A stretch of DNA of 64,000 bases, taken from Proteles cristata cristata (Eukaryota; Chordata; Mammalia; Carnivora; Hyaenidae). The notes under the pieces were generated by a model. That model searched no databases and was not told where the DNA came from. It saw only the letters and a list, made by a program, of their open reading frames with translations. Where the stretch lies: NCBI GenBank assembly GCA_017311185.1, contig JAESUZ010003490.1:434001-498000 (forward strand), in the 5' to 3' direction. Shown here one piece after another: positions 10,803 through 22,212 of this stretch (the stretch's first letter is position 1; each line of letters opens with the position of its first letter). The position numbers were made by a program, and so were the translations under genes.

Positions 10803-11820
10803 TTTTTCTTTACACCAACAATCTTGTTCCTGGAGTAGTTAAGTCCATTAGGATATTTAAAAACAAGAAGGATCAATGAGCTCATTCCCCCTAAGTTCAG
10901 CCAGGACCACCCACAGTGAATCATGTGGACAAGGACTATTTTCAATGGGAACAAATCTTCAGGAGGTTTTGCTGTCCTCTGACTTTGGTGTTTAGTCTCC
11001 ATCACCTCTCGGGTCACAAAAGTAGGAGTCTACTTCTATAGTCTTCTGACTGAAGTTAAATCTGTGATCAGTGTCTCTGGAAGAAGAGGGAGTGACAAAT
11101 CAGTCCCCTAAGCCTCTGTTGCATTTGTGTTTGAACATCCCTTTCCTGCCTACCAAGCGTTCTTCTGAATACCCCATTGTTATAGTCATACTCACCACCC
11201 TTTTGAGGGATTTAATGGCTAAATCAGATCTTTTTTTTCATGGCACGTCTCAAGGCGGACCCCAACCCTTATCTCAGCAACTGATCTTTCCCACTGTAAA
11301 CCTGGTGCCAGTGTGTCCCAGAACCCTCTTGGCCCCTGAGAGAGCACTTCAGAGTAAACAAATTGAAATACCAAGAAGATATTTACAGCCACTGACCAAG
11401 CTCCCAATTTCCTTGGCTGGCCCTGTAGACAATGTACTCTTGCATTAGCCTTCAATTGTACTGTCAGAAATTGATACAAGACCAAGATTGAGAAAATATT
11501 ATGCTAAGCCAGTCAACAGGCAAACAAAACATTGTCTACCATTTCTTTAGAAGATCTTGGGCTAAATGTTTGTTTGCTTTCCCAGTGATATCTCAATAAC
11601 CACAAATTCTGGGCCTCTCTTGCTTAAACTTCCTGATTTATTTCCCAGGGACAAAAGGGAACCTGACTTTGGAGAAAGGAGAGCTCCATGGCACCTAATA
11701 GCTTATGCTTTCCTGGTGTTAAGGGACCAAGTTCTACTCAGCAGGCTTCTGCCTACTCAGTCCCACTGTGAAAACTCATAAAACTCACATTAAAATAATT
11801 CTGAATGGAAGCAACTTAAA
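10803..11820. other. Unique sequence with an unsupported 125-codon frame
   Basis: No repeat recognised. A plus-strand frame at 11071-11448 is open for 125 codons but shows no domain, signal peptide or splice context, and a minus-strand frame of 88 codons overlaps it. I do not call a gene. A degraded LTR is possible. Confidence 0.35.
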
Positions 11821-11821
11821 A

Positions 11822-11992
11822 AATGTTTTTTTAAATTTATTTTGAGAGTGAGAGAGGGAGCAGGAGTGAAAAAGGGAGAGAGAAAGAGAATCCCAAGCAG
11901 GTTCTGTGCTGACAGCATCCGGGGCTCATACTCATGAACCATGAGATCATAACCTGAGCTGAAATCAAGGGTTGGGTGCTTAACTGACTGGA
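11822..11992 (-). mobile_element. Truncated felid-type SINE
   Basis: GA-rich domain, then agcaggttctgtgctgacag and aaccatgagatcataacctg. It lacks the terminal gagccacccaggc head, ending at taactgactg. Confidence 0.85.
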
Positions 11993-12224
11993 GCTCAGAA
12001 TGCATCTTTTATTCTCGTTTAAATGCAAGTGTCTGAAGCCACACTTACAAATTGAAGCGTCTAGATTTGTTTTGAATCTCTGGAGAGAAAGGCAATCAAC
12101 TGTAGAATGTTCTTAAATTCATTTCTTGTGCTCTAATTCTTTTTCAAGAATTTAACCATGTATTAAGAATCTAGCCCAGTGTTTTGGAATCTATGACCTG
12201 TATTAAGGTCTTATTAAATACTGT

Positions 12225-12400
12225 ATGTTTCCTCTCCTTCATACAGTTATGCTAATTTCCCCTAAACACACACCTGCCTTTATTCCTTTGCATTTGTTTA
12301 CTGAACCTAGAATGAACGCCTTTCTTTTCTCTGCCTTGCAAAAGTCTGCTCATTTGTTCAGGTTTGATTTATAGGTCTCTTGTTCGATTGAACACATCCA
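12225..12400 (+). mobile_element. L2 fragment
   Basis: ccttgcaaaagtctgctcat and the preceding gaacgcctttcttttctctg match the L2 segment that normally reads like 'ctgcctggcaaagtcctgctcat'. Limits are approximate. Confidence 0.45.
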
Positions 12401-13295
12401 TTAGGAGGTAAAATACACAACCCCAAGGCCCCTCCCCTCTCTCTACATTCCATTATCATTTCTACCACCTGTATGGTGTCCAGTGCACTCCCCTAGGGCT
12501 GGGATGAGGGTGAGGCAAGTGAGGTGTCAAGGGTATGAAATGTCAGGAGGCACTCACTCTCCAGGCTGTGCCCTTAAATTGTGAGCCCTGTAGACCCCAC
12601 TTGCCCCTCGCCCTGGTCTGGACCTTGCTCTCCCTGAACAAACCGTCTCTCAAGAATGACTGGTGCACATCATATAGCCCTAAGTGTAAATGTGTTGCCT
12701 TATATTCAAATAATATGCTTAGGCTGTTTTTTCTTGATTTTTCAATTTAATATACTGGCTAACACTTTCTTATCATAGCAGAAGATGATTCAGCTCTCTA
12801 CAATAGTCACCCATCCCCTCTACTGACACATGCTCTCCTTCCCCCATCCTTACAGTATGATCCCATGACACTTTCATAAGGTTGGATTAATAATCTGTGT
12901 TTATATTAGTGTGGTCATGTCAACATTATCACAGCTGAGTCTGTAGAATACAGTGTTTGCATCTCCTTTCTCCATAACTTTGCTTTTCTTACAATTGATG
13001 GCTTCTTTCACACTTTATTTTTGCATAATTATCATTTAATCACTCCTGGAAATCTAAATCATTTCCAGAACTACAAACTCCATTCAGTATGGTCAAAAAC
13101 ACCAGGAAACTTATGGGTTCCATCTCCCTCTATCTCCTGGAGTCTTCCATTCTCCAAGCTGGGTTGAGATAGTCAGCTGGCAGAAGGCGATTGCCCTTCA
13201 CCCTGCTGTGTGTGGGGGACCCTTATGTCATGGAGCCCAGGATGTCTTTATTATTGGCTTACTCTCCTCTGACAGAATGAAACTTTGAGAAATTG
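12401..13295. other. Unique sequence, nothing recognised
   Basis: No gene or confident repeat. Open frames here are short and without domains. Confidence 0.45.
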
Positions 13296-13755
13296 AATGT
13301 AAAAAAAAAAGTTTATTCTGGCTTCATGCTTGATTTATAATTTGACTGAGGACAGAATTCTGGGTTTAAAACATTTCTTCCCAATTGTTTTGAAGCATAG
13401 CAATGTTCATTGCCTTTTAACTGCCAGCTCTGTTAAGAGCACTGATTCCTACGTTTATATGTGGTTTCACCTTCCCACCCCCTTTTTCTTTATCTTTAGA
13501 AAGTTTTAGGATTTTCTCTTTATCCCTAGTATTCAGAAATATTATGATAATGTATCTCGGAATAGGTATTTTTTTAATGCACTGTGTTGGGCACTCAGTA
13601 TTTTGTTTTTCTTTTGATTTAAATCTAGAGACTAATTTCTAGGAATTTTCCTTGTATTATTATTTTGCAAGTTTCCTTCCTTCTATTGTTTCCTTTTCTT
13701 CCCCCCTTCATCTTTCTTTCTAAAATTCTTATTGGTCAAATGTTGGCCCTCATTC

Positions 13756-14216
13756 CATTTATCTATTGATACATAACAAGTCATCTAAGAACTAAGCAGC
13801 TTAAAACAATAGCAATCATTTATTTTGTTCACAAATCTATAATTCAGGCAGGACTTAGTGGAGGATAGCTTCATTGCTGCTTTATGTGATATCATTAGGA
13901 CATCTTTAATGAAAAACAACAGTAACTACTTTCAGGATGATTCAGTTACAGGGCTGACAAGTTGGTGGTGCTTGTTGATGGGGTCCTTGGTATCCTTCCA
14001 CATGGGACTTACCACAGGGCTGCTTGAGCTTCCTCAGAGTATGGTAGCTGGATTCTAGAGTAGTATTACAGGAGAGAAGTTGCAAGGTTTCTTATGACTT
14101 AGGCTTGTAAGTCCCAGAACATCATGTCTACCCCATTTTACTGGTCAAGCAAGTCACCAAGACCAGTTTTATTTCAGAGGAGGGGATTTAGACTCTACCT
14201 TTCAATGGGAGAATAG
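13756..14216 (+). repeat. Ancient interspersed repeat inserted in the L1M/HAL1-like element
   Basis: ttatctattgatacataaca, then agcagcttaaaacaatagca and later ttactggtcaagcaagtcac resemble a common mammalian repeat with an LTR-like layout. Its family is not assigned. L1-type sequence resumes on both sides. Confidence 0.5.
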
Positions 14217-14510
14217 CAGAGTTTTTAGTCATCTTTACTATTATACTTGTTCCTCTAATTTTCATATATTTCTCTTATTTTTTCATTTGTGGCTTTTCCC
14301 CTTAGATTTTTGAAGATGTCCTCAACTTTATATTCCAGCCCTTCAACTGACCTTTAATAAGAACAATTTTTGTCTTTAATCATACTGGTCTATTTCCCTG
14401 GATTCTTCTCCAAATTCATCCATTCTTGCTCTGTGGATAATGATACTTTTTATCTTCTGAGGATGGAAATAATAGTTTGTTAGTTTTCATTTTCTTCTCT
14501 ATCCAGTTCC

Positions 14511-14695
14511 CCCTTTCTCCTCCTTCTCCTCCTCCTCCTCTTCTCCTTCTCCTCCTCCTCCTCCTTCTCCCCCCTCCCCCTCCCCCTCCCTCCTCCTCCT
14601 CCTCCTTCTTCTTCTCCTTCTCCTTCTTCTTCTTCCTTTTCTTCTTCTTCTTCTTCTTCTTCTTCTTCTTCTTCTTCTTCTTCTTCTTCTTCTTC
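14511..14695. repeat. Pyrimidine tract of TCC/CTC then (TTC)n, about 185 bp
   Basis: Almost uninterrupted C/T on the plus strand, ending with a pure TTC array of about 18 units (14640-14695). Homopurine on the other strand. Long open frames of Leu/Pro/Ser/Phe or Glu/Arg/Gly through it are artefacts. Confidence 0.95.
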
Positions 14696-15854
14696 AGTTG
14701 TTTGGTTTTGATCTCTGCCTTTCATGTTAGGGACTTTCCTCAAATACCTGGCATTCTTTGGCTAGGTAAAGCACTTAGACACTGGCAAGGGACTCTGGGT
14801 ACAGAGACTTTGTTGAACATTAAAGCATCATTATAGAGTAATCAGGCCTGAGCCAGCTTTTTCATCAGATGATATAACATTATATGTAGGTGTTTTTTTC
14901 TTTTCCTGGGGCCAGGCCACTTCCCTGGAGAAGAAATTTCCAAATCCTGCCCAGAGAGTAGAAAATCATCTGACATAAGTCAGCAATGCAATAGAAGGGA
15001 GCTAAGAATCTTACCATTCAGAATGTAAACATTTATTTTAATAGCCTTGTTTTCAGTATAATAACTCACCTTGCTCCTGTCTGCATATGATGTCTCTGGT
15101 TCAAAGCCTTTGTTATTCACTGCCAAACTGTGGAGTCTCCCATGTTGAGTCTGAGTTAGAACGGTGGAGGTGGGAGGACTCTATTTGCTCAGGAGGAAGG
15201 AGATAGCAGAATTGTCTACTCCTTCCATGTACAGACCATCAACCTATCTTCTTTTTAGTCTTATCCTTCAACTACACTCTCAGAGGTATATGGTATATCA
15301 AATTCCCGAGCCTTTTTGGAACTCCATGCCCCCAAATCTACTTGCCTCCACTTTGACTTCCCACAGGGATCTGTGGTCTGTAACCATGCAATTAATTATC
15401 TTTTTTTCACCTTCAAACATATTAACATTTTAAAATCTATTGTCTTCTATTTTATTTGTCTTTGTGAATTTCCACTTTGCCACCACTTCCTATCATTTCA
15501 TTGGTGTTTTGAGAGGGAGTGAAAATATATATCAAGTCTGCCATGTTTAACCAGAAATCCACCTGTGTTTTTCTTCCCGCTGAGGAACTGTTAAGTGTTT
15601 CTTTTGAGATAAGAACAAATTCCTTCCAGATGACCCTGAAGAAATCCACAGGGAAGACCAAGACTCTTTCATTTCTGATCTGCAGGACAAAAGCATGCTT
15701 ACTATGGCTAATCCAGACAGTGAGGGAACAGCTAGGCTCCATGGCTGCCCCTGAGCCCTAATAGTCTCACATCACACAGAAGCAGGCAGAGCCAACTACA
15801 GTTATGTCTGCTTCCACATTCAGGGACCAAAGAAAAGCCACATTTATTGGATTT

Positions 15855-16040
15855 GTCAGGTGACTAGGCTAGGCACTTAATGGGGCATATATCTCATTTA
15901 ATTCTTATAACAAACTTGTGAGATATGTATCTGAATCACAGTTTTAACATCTTTCCAAGGCCATACAGCTGACATATAGCAGAGTTAACCCAGGAGGTCT
16001 GCTTTTGAGACTGGGTTCCTACTCCACTTTGTCTCCCAAT
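15855..16040 (-). mobile_element. MIR
   Basis: Antisense MIR: ctcatttaattcttataaca, then tttccaaggccatacagctg and gagttaacccaggaggtctg. Confidence 0.8.
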
Positions 16041-16264
16041 TATATATTACCTGTGTGATTATGCTTTTTTGCCTGGAGACAATCACATCTGGGCCAGGAA
16101 TTTTTGAAGGGAGGAGAGACCTAACACCTTTTCAAACGTAAAAACCCAGGATATAAGGAAAGATGTTATGTTGGGCCATTGTAAGTTGGTTAAGGAGGAT
16201 GAAAGAGGGATCATGGGAATCAATAAGAAATGTATCCCAATAAATGCATGAACTAGGATTAAGT

Positions 16265-16500
16265 TTTAATGAATAAGTGCCTTTTATGTACCAAGCATCA
16301 TGACAGACATACACAGACTTATTGCTTCGTTTAAGCTTTAAAACAGCCTTAAGATAAAGGTGACACTTCTACTTTTCAGACGGAGTCGCTCATGATCAAT
16401 TTGGTTAGGGTACCCGTTAATGTCACACTGGTAGAAAAGCACAAAGCTGGGATTCAAACCCAGATCTCCTGATTCTAATCAAATCTGGTTCCATTTTCAA
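16265..16500 (-). mobile_element. MIR
   Basis: Antisense MIR: ttttatgtaccaagcatcat through cacaaagctgggattcaaac and ccagatctcctgattc. Confidence 0.8.
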
Positions 16501-17014
16501 GGGAAGATTTCATTGTTTTCAAGAAAAACAATATCTTAAAAAAGAAAAAATAATATCTACAATGGGAATCTCTTATCACATAGTTTGGTATGTATCATGC
16601 CTTAGAAAAGTCTAACAGGTAAAATTAAAATTAATCTCATCAGGTTTCTATTAAACATTGGCATTTGCTATAGATCTTCGGCAAACAACTCCACCTCAGG
16701 TTTTTCACCTATTAGATGAAGGGAACAACACATTCAACTAAGAGATGAAAAAAAAAGACACACTGTACTGTGTCACATGCACTGTACACTTCAGAAAATG
16801 GCAAATACACAAGAGCCCTGTGGACAAGCTGTATGTTTGTACTGAAAAATCTAGGTGAACTCCTAGATTTAAATGAACTCCTGGAAGAAAGGTCCAAGCC
16901 TCTCCTATATATCATATAACACTTTGTGTATAAGTACTTTGTGGCTTTGACCACAGGTCTTTGGGTACAGAACAAAATGAGTGATTATTTTGCAGATTTG
17001 TTTTAACCCATATA
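16501..17014. other. Unique sequence, nothing recognised
   Basis: A weak MIR-like phrase (acctcaggtttttcacctat, 16692) is the only hint of a repeat. No gene seen. Confidence 0.4.
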
Positions 17015-17029
17015 GGCACAGTCTTCTTT

Positions 17030-17083
17030 TTTTTTTTTCTTTGTCTTTCTTTCTTTCTTTCTTTCTTTTTTTTTTTTTTTTTT
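17030..17083. repeat. Poly-T/TTTC run, antisense poly-A tail of the young L1
   Basis: T-run, then TTTC units, then T-run, lying between the left target-site duplication and the L1 3' UTR. TTTC interruptions suggest tail-derived microsatellite growth. Confidence 0.9.
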
Positions 17084-17312
17084 ACAGATAGTTTATTGTC
17101 AAGTTGGTTTCCATATAACACCCGGTGCTCATCCCCACAAGTGCCCTCCTCCACGCCCATCTCCCCTGCCCCCCATCAGTCCTCAGTGTGTTCTCAGCAT
17201 TCAAGAGTCTCTCATGGTTTGTCTGTCTCCCTTTCCCCCACCATTTCTCCCCTTCTTCTCCCCCATGGTCCTCCATTAAGTTCCTCCCAATCCTATACGT
17301 GCAAACATACGA

Positions 17313-18713
17313 TTATTTGTCCTTTTCTGCCTGACTTATTTCGCTCAGCATAACACCCTCAAGGTCCATCCATGTTGCTACACATGGCCAGATTTCATTG
17401 TTTCTCATTGCCATGTAGCATTCCATGGTATAGATAAACCACATCTTCTTGATCCATTCATCTGTTGATGGACACTTAGGCTCTTTCCAGGTTTTGGCTA
17501 TTGTTGAGAGTGTTGCTATGAACATTGGGGTACATGTGCCCCTATGCATCAGCACTCCTGTATCCCTTGGGTAAATTCCTAGCAGTGCTATTGCTGGGTC
17601 ATAGAGGAGTTCTATTGTTAATTTTTTGAGGAACCTCCACACTGTTTTCCAGAGAAGCTGTACCAGTTTACATTCCCACCAACAGTGGAAGAGGGTGCCC
17701 GTTTCTCCACAGCCTCGCCAGCATCTAGAGTTCTCTGATTTGCTCATTTTAGCCACTCTGACTGGCGTGAGGTGGTATCTCAGTGTGGTTTTGATTTGTA
17801 TTTCCCTGATGAGGAGGGACTCTGAGCATCGTTTCATGTGTCTGTTGGCCATCTGGATATCCTCTTTGGAGAAGTGTCTGTTCATATCTTCTGCCCATTT
17901 CTTCACTGGGTTGTTTGTTTTTCGGGTGTGGAGTTTGGTGAGTTCCTTATAGATTCTGGATATTAACCCTTTATCTGATATGTCATTTGCAACTATCATT
18001 TCCCATTCTGTTGGTTGCCTATTAGTTTTGTGGGTTGTTTCCTTTGCCGTGCAGAAGCTTTTAATCTTGATGAGGTCCCAATAGTTTATTTTTGCTCTTG
18101 ATTCCCTTGCTTTTGGGGATGTGTCAAGTAAGAAGTTGCTGCGGTGGAGGTCAAGGAGGCTGTTTCCTGCTTTCTCCTCTAGGGTGTTGATAGTTTCCTG
18201 TCTCACGTTCAGGTCCTTTATCCATTTTGAGTTTATTTTTGTGCATGGTGTGAGAAAATGATCTAGTTTCATTCTTCTGCATGTTGCTGTCCAGTTCTCC
18301 CAACACCATCTGTTAAAGAGTCTGTCTTTTTTCCATTGGATATTCTTTCCTGCTTTGTCAAAGATTAGTTGCCTGTATACTTTTGGATCCGTTTCTGAGT
18401 TCTCAATTCTGTTCCAATGGTCTATGTGTCTGTTTTTGTGCCAATACCATACTGCCTTGATGATGACAGCTTTGTAGTAGAGGCTAAAGTCTGGGATGGT
18501 GATCCCTCCCGTTTTGGTTTTATTCTCTAGTATTACTTTGGCTATTCGGGGTGTTTTGTGGTTCCATCCAAATTTTTGGATAGTTTGTTCTAGTTTTGAG
18601 AAGTATGCTGGTGCAATTTTGATTGGAATTGCATTGAATGTGTAGAGTGCCTTAGGTAGTAATGACATCTTAACTATATTCTTCCTATCCATGAGCATGG
18701 AATGTTTTTCCAT
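17313..18713 (-). pseudogene. L1 ORF2 fragment, C-terminal part with zinc-knuckle
   Basis: This frame continues ORF2 after the frameshift, from [15 protein letters not shown] near 18670 to a stop at 17313. It has [26 protein letters not shown] and [16 protein letters not shown] segments, and a Cys-rich knuckle [18 protein letters not shown] starting at residue 331, spacing Cx3Cx7Hx4C. It ends EISQAEKDK, a few codons before the point at which the 50.5 kb copy continues. The upstream methionine at 18713 is incidental. Confidence 0.92.
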
Positions 18714-20230
18714 TTCTTTGTGTCTTCTTCAATTTCCTTCCTAAGTTTTCTATAGTTTTCGTCATACAGATTGCTTGTATCCTTGGTTAGGTTTATTCCG
18801 AGGTATTTTATGGTTTTTTGTGCAATTGTGAATGGGATCAGCTTCTTGATTTCTCTTTCTGTTGCTTCATTGTTGGTGTATAAAAATGCAACCGATTTCT
18901 GTACATTGATTTTGTACCCTGCAACTTTGCTGAATTCTTGGATCAGTTCTACTAGGCTTCTGGTGGAGTCTGTCGGGTCTTCTATGTAGAGTATCATGTC
19001 ATCTGCGAAGAGTGAAAGTTTGACTTCCTCTTTGCCAATTCTGATGCCTTTGATTTCCTTTTGGTGTCTGATGGCTGATGCTAGGACTTCCAGCACTATG
19101 TTAAACAACAGTGGTGAGAGTGGACATCCCTGCCGTGTTCCTGATCTCAGGGGGAAGGTTCTCAGTTTTTCCCCATTGAGGATGATGTTAGCTGAAGGCT
19201 TCTCATAGATGGCTTTTATGATGTTTAAGTAGGTTCCTTCTATCCCGACTTTCTCTAGAGTCTTTATTAAGAAGGGATGCTGTATTTTGTCAAATGCTTT
19301 TTCTGCATCTATTGACAGGATCATATGATTTTTATCTTTTCTTTCGTTGATGTGATGTATCACATTGATTGATTTGCGAATGTTGAACCAGCCCTGTAAC
19401 CCAGGAATGAATCCCACCTGATCTTGGTGGATGATTCTTTTTATGTGCTGCTGGATTCGATTTGCAAGGGTCTTGTTGAGGATTTTTGCATCCATATTCA
19501 TCAAGGATATTGGCCTGTAGTTCTCCTTTTTTGCTGTATCTCTGTCTGGTTTGGGAATCAGAGTGATGCTGGCTTCATAAAATGAGTTCGGGAGTTTTCC
19601 TTCGATTTCTATTTTTTGGAATATCTTGAGAAGAATTGGGATTAATTCTGTTTTAAATGTCTGGTAGAATTCCCCAGGGAAGCCACCTGGTCCAGGGCTC
19701 TTATTTGTTGGAAGATTTTTGATAACTGATTCGATTTCTTCACTCATTATGGGTCTGTTCAGATTTTCTATTTCTTCCCGTGTGAATTTTGGTAGTGAGT
19801 GTGTGTTTAGGAATTTGTCCATTTCTTCTAAGTTGTCCAATTTGTTGGCATATATTTTTTCATAGTATTCCCTGATAATTGCTTGTATTACTGAGGGGTT
19901 GGTTGTAATAAGTCCATTTTCATTCATAATTTTGTCTATTTGGGTGTTCTCTCTTTTCTTTTTGATAAGTCTGGCTAGAGGTTTGTTTATTTTGTTTATT
20001 TTTTCAAAAAACCAACTCCTGGTTTCATTGATCTGTTCAATTGTTTCTTTGGTCTCTGTGTTGTTTATTTCTGATCTGATTCTTACTATTTTGCTTCTTC
20101 TACTGGGTTTAGGGCATTCTTGTTGCTCTGCCTCTAGTTTCTTTAGGTGAGCTGTTAGATTTTGGACTTGCGCTTTTTCTAATCTCTTGAAATAGGCCGG
20201 GAGAGCAATGTACTTTCCTCTTAGGACTGT
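18674..20230 (-). pseudogene. L1 ORF2 fragment, reverse transcriptase part
   Basis: An open frame on the minus strand runs 545 codons from 20311 to 18674, but only from 20230 (codon 28 onward) is it L1. It carries an upstream helical region ([16 protein letters not shown]), the RT motifs [12 protein letters not shown] (about residue 334), [19 protein letters not shown], and the catalytic FADD box at residues 435-438 (plus-strand 18998-19009). It ends at SWIGRI because a 4-bp deletion near 18675 shifts the frame. In intact L1 this domain copies L1 RNA at the nicked target. The truncated, frameshifted copy lacks the endonuclease and should be inactive. Confidence 0.93.
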
Positions 20231-20245
20231 GGCACAGTCTTCTTT

Positions 20246-20520
20246 ATAATCTACCCAGTTCTGAGTTCCGTCCTCTCCAATGTTCTTTCCCTTAGGAATT
20301 ATACCACACAATGGTTTTCAGAATCTGGTTAAGATCTGACTGCTTGATGAGTCAGGGGAGAGGGACTCCAGGGTCTGAGATATCATGGGGTTCCTGGGGA
20401 TGTAGTGAAGGAAGAGTTAAGAAGGCTCTTGACCCATGTCTGGCTAGAGGTGGAGGCTAGATATCTCCTCATGTGAGGATGAGAAGAGCTTTGACAGCCC
20501 AGCTTCTCATCAGGATAGAG
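20246..20520. other. Pre-insertion flank of the young L1
   Basis: Unique sequence; nothing further recognised. Confidence 0.5.
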
Positions 20521-20524
20521 CAAT

Positions 20525-20705
20525 GTGACCTAGAACCGAACTTCTCAGTCTCCAGTGTGTACATGAACCTCCTGAGGGTTATGGTAGCATTAGAGCAGAT
20601 TCTGATCTGTAAGGTCTGTAGTAGGACATAAGACTTTGCCATTCTAATAAGATTCCAAGGGCTTCATGCTGCTAGTCCTTGGACCACACTCTGAGCAGGA
20701 TTCAG
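20525..20705 (+). mobile_element. MER5-like hAT DNA transposon remnant
   Basis: From acttctcagtctccagtgtg through aacctcctgagggttatgg and cagattctgatctgtaaggt to ccttggaccacactctgagc, the order expected of a MER5A-type nonautonomous hAT element. Confidence 0.7.
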
Positions 20706-21253
20706 GAAAGGTCAGAAGGTGTGGCCTGAGTTACTAAGGTTGCCACTTATGTCTGTAATCCTCATATTCCTTATCTTTAAAATAGGGAAACAAAGCACCA
20801 AGTTAGAGGTGGTTAAAGGTATATCTTGCTTTAAATATTTGGGAAATTTTAATGCATCTTAAATTTAAGAGACCATTCCTATTGTGTTTGTTTAATAAAC
20901 AACTTATTCTGAATGCAACAAACTCAACATATGGCAGTTGAGGTTTCTAAGGGTTTAAAGAAACATGTGAATATAAAATGGGTTGATTTTATTTTGTTTG
21001 AAGCAAAAGCACTCTCTACCTTTTCTTATTTGAGAAATTTATAAAATCATAGTGGCCTGTGAAGTCTTGCTTCCTTTTTATTAAAAATTATTCTGATTTT
21101 ACATAATGGAGGTTATTTTATCAATATCCCTTGAAACTGACATTGGCAAAACCTACCTCCACCTCTAATAGGACTTAGATGGCTTCTATTTATGGGCATT
21201 TGAAGGTGGAGATGAAGAAAAGAGCTGTGGGAAGGATTTAAGAAAAGTGTACA
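20706..21253. other. Unique sequence, nothing recognised
   Basis: No gene or confident repeat. Confidence 0.45.
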
Positions 21254-21452
21254 GGGGCACCTGGGTAGCTCAGTTGGTTGAGCTTCCAACTCTTGATTTT
21301 GGCTCAGATTATGACCCTGGAGTCATGAGGGATCCAGCCTCATATCAGGGTCTGTGCTGAGCATGGAGCCCTCTTGAGATTCTCTCTCCCTCTACCCCTT
21401 TTCTATACTCGTTTGCTCACTCTCTCTATAAAAATAAAAAACAAAAAAAAAC
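21254..21452 (+). mobile_element. tRNA-Lys carnivore SINE
   Basis: Head ggggcacctgggtagctcag, tRNA-like body with tcatgagggatccagcctca, CT-rich domain and an aaaataaaaaac tail. Confidence 0.92.
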
Positions 21453-22196
21453 CCCTACAAATTACCATATGTTACAAGATAGAAAACAAACAAGACTAAA
21501 ACAAATTACACCTTTCATTAAAAAGAGATGATTTTCAAGAATAGCTTTGTAAATTCTGAAGCACTATAAAATGTATTTTTATAGACATTTCAAGGTAATT
21601 AATAAAATTCAGAAAAATATCTAGGGCCAGAACTCAGTGTGTAATTTATATTGATCTATTAGCATAATTCTTTCTGCTCTGAACTTTTCATTAATTTAAT
21701 ATAGTGGTAACAATGGTAATGATTATAGAGTAACCTGCAGCTAATTCAATTTACAGACCCCCCTTCTTACTGAAAGCGGTTGTGGGACTTCTTGTCAAAA
21801 TACCTCTCTAACTTTCTAGGAAGGCTTCTGAAAGTGGGGATTCTTTCCATCACATGCCTTCATATCCCACAGGTGCAAAAAGTATTTAGGTCCTCTTATA
21901 CCCAGGGCTTTGGCCATAGGCTCTGTATTGCTTTGGACATTTAATTACTCTCCTAACTGTAAACACAGTTTTGTTTAGTTTCTCCAGTTTTCTAGCTTCT
22001 CAGAATAATAAAGTCAAAGGTGGGGGTGACTTTGTATCTGGGGAACAAGTTGTGACAATCTAGCAATCCTCCTTCTCACTGTCTCCAAGAAAGTCAGAGG
22101 TAAAGACTCTCCATGCTTTGCTGAAACTAAATCAATGCAGGCTATGTGCTACAGTGAGCTTTGAGGGCTACAAGGTGCATTTAGCTGGGACCAGTC
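21453..22196. other. Unique sequence, nothing recognised
   Basis: No gene or repeat recognised. Confidence 0.45.
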
Positions 22197-22212
22197 AAGA
22201 AGTCCCAGGCCA

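Larger units (their letters stand above)
13300..15560 (-). mobile_element. Ancient L1M/HAL1-like element, interrupted
   Basis: Antisense segments ggattttctctttatccc (13512), cactgtgttgggcactcag (13580), caactttatattccagccc (14322) and tttcatgttagggactttcc (14722) match the order of an old L1 or HAL1 5' half. A separate repeat of about 460 bp (13756-14216) and a pyrimidine-rich tract (14511-14695) lie inside. No usable frame remains. Confidence 0.6.
17030..20230 (-). mobile_element. Young 5'-truncated L1 with 15-bp target-site duplication
   Basis: Perfect direct repeats ggcacagtcttcttt at 17015-17029 and 20231-20245 define the insertion. On the minus strand it runs from within ORF2 at 20230, through RT and the C-terminal zinc-knuckle region, to a 3' UTR (17084-17310) and a poly-A tail seen as the T/TTTC-rich run at 17030-17083. 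The endonuclease, ORF1 and 5' UTR are absent, the usual outcome of incomplete reverse transcription. Long intact frames indicate a recent insertion. Confidence 0.96.

Noticed and set aside
11071..11448. 125-codon plus-strand open frame in unique sequence
   Set aside because: No recognisable domain, no splice or promoter context, and an overlapping minus-strand frame of 88 codons. Length is within chance for this composition.
13858..14058. 66-codon frame in the ancient repeat at 13.8 kb
   Set aside because: It falls inside an interspersed repeat and has no domain.
14477..14836. 119-codon frame rich in Leu, Pro, Ser and Phe, and an 87-codon Glu/Arg frame on the other strand
   Set aside because: Both are translations of the pyrimidine/purine microsatellite at 14511-14695.
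18674..20311. Calling a functional reverse transcriptase gene
   Set aside because: The motifs are real L1 ORF2, but the element is 5'-truncated, lacks the endonuclease, starts in host flank and is frameshifted.
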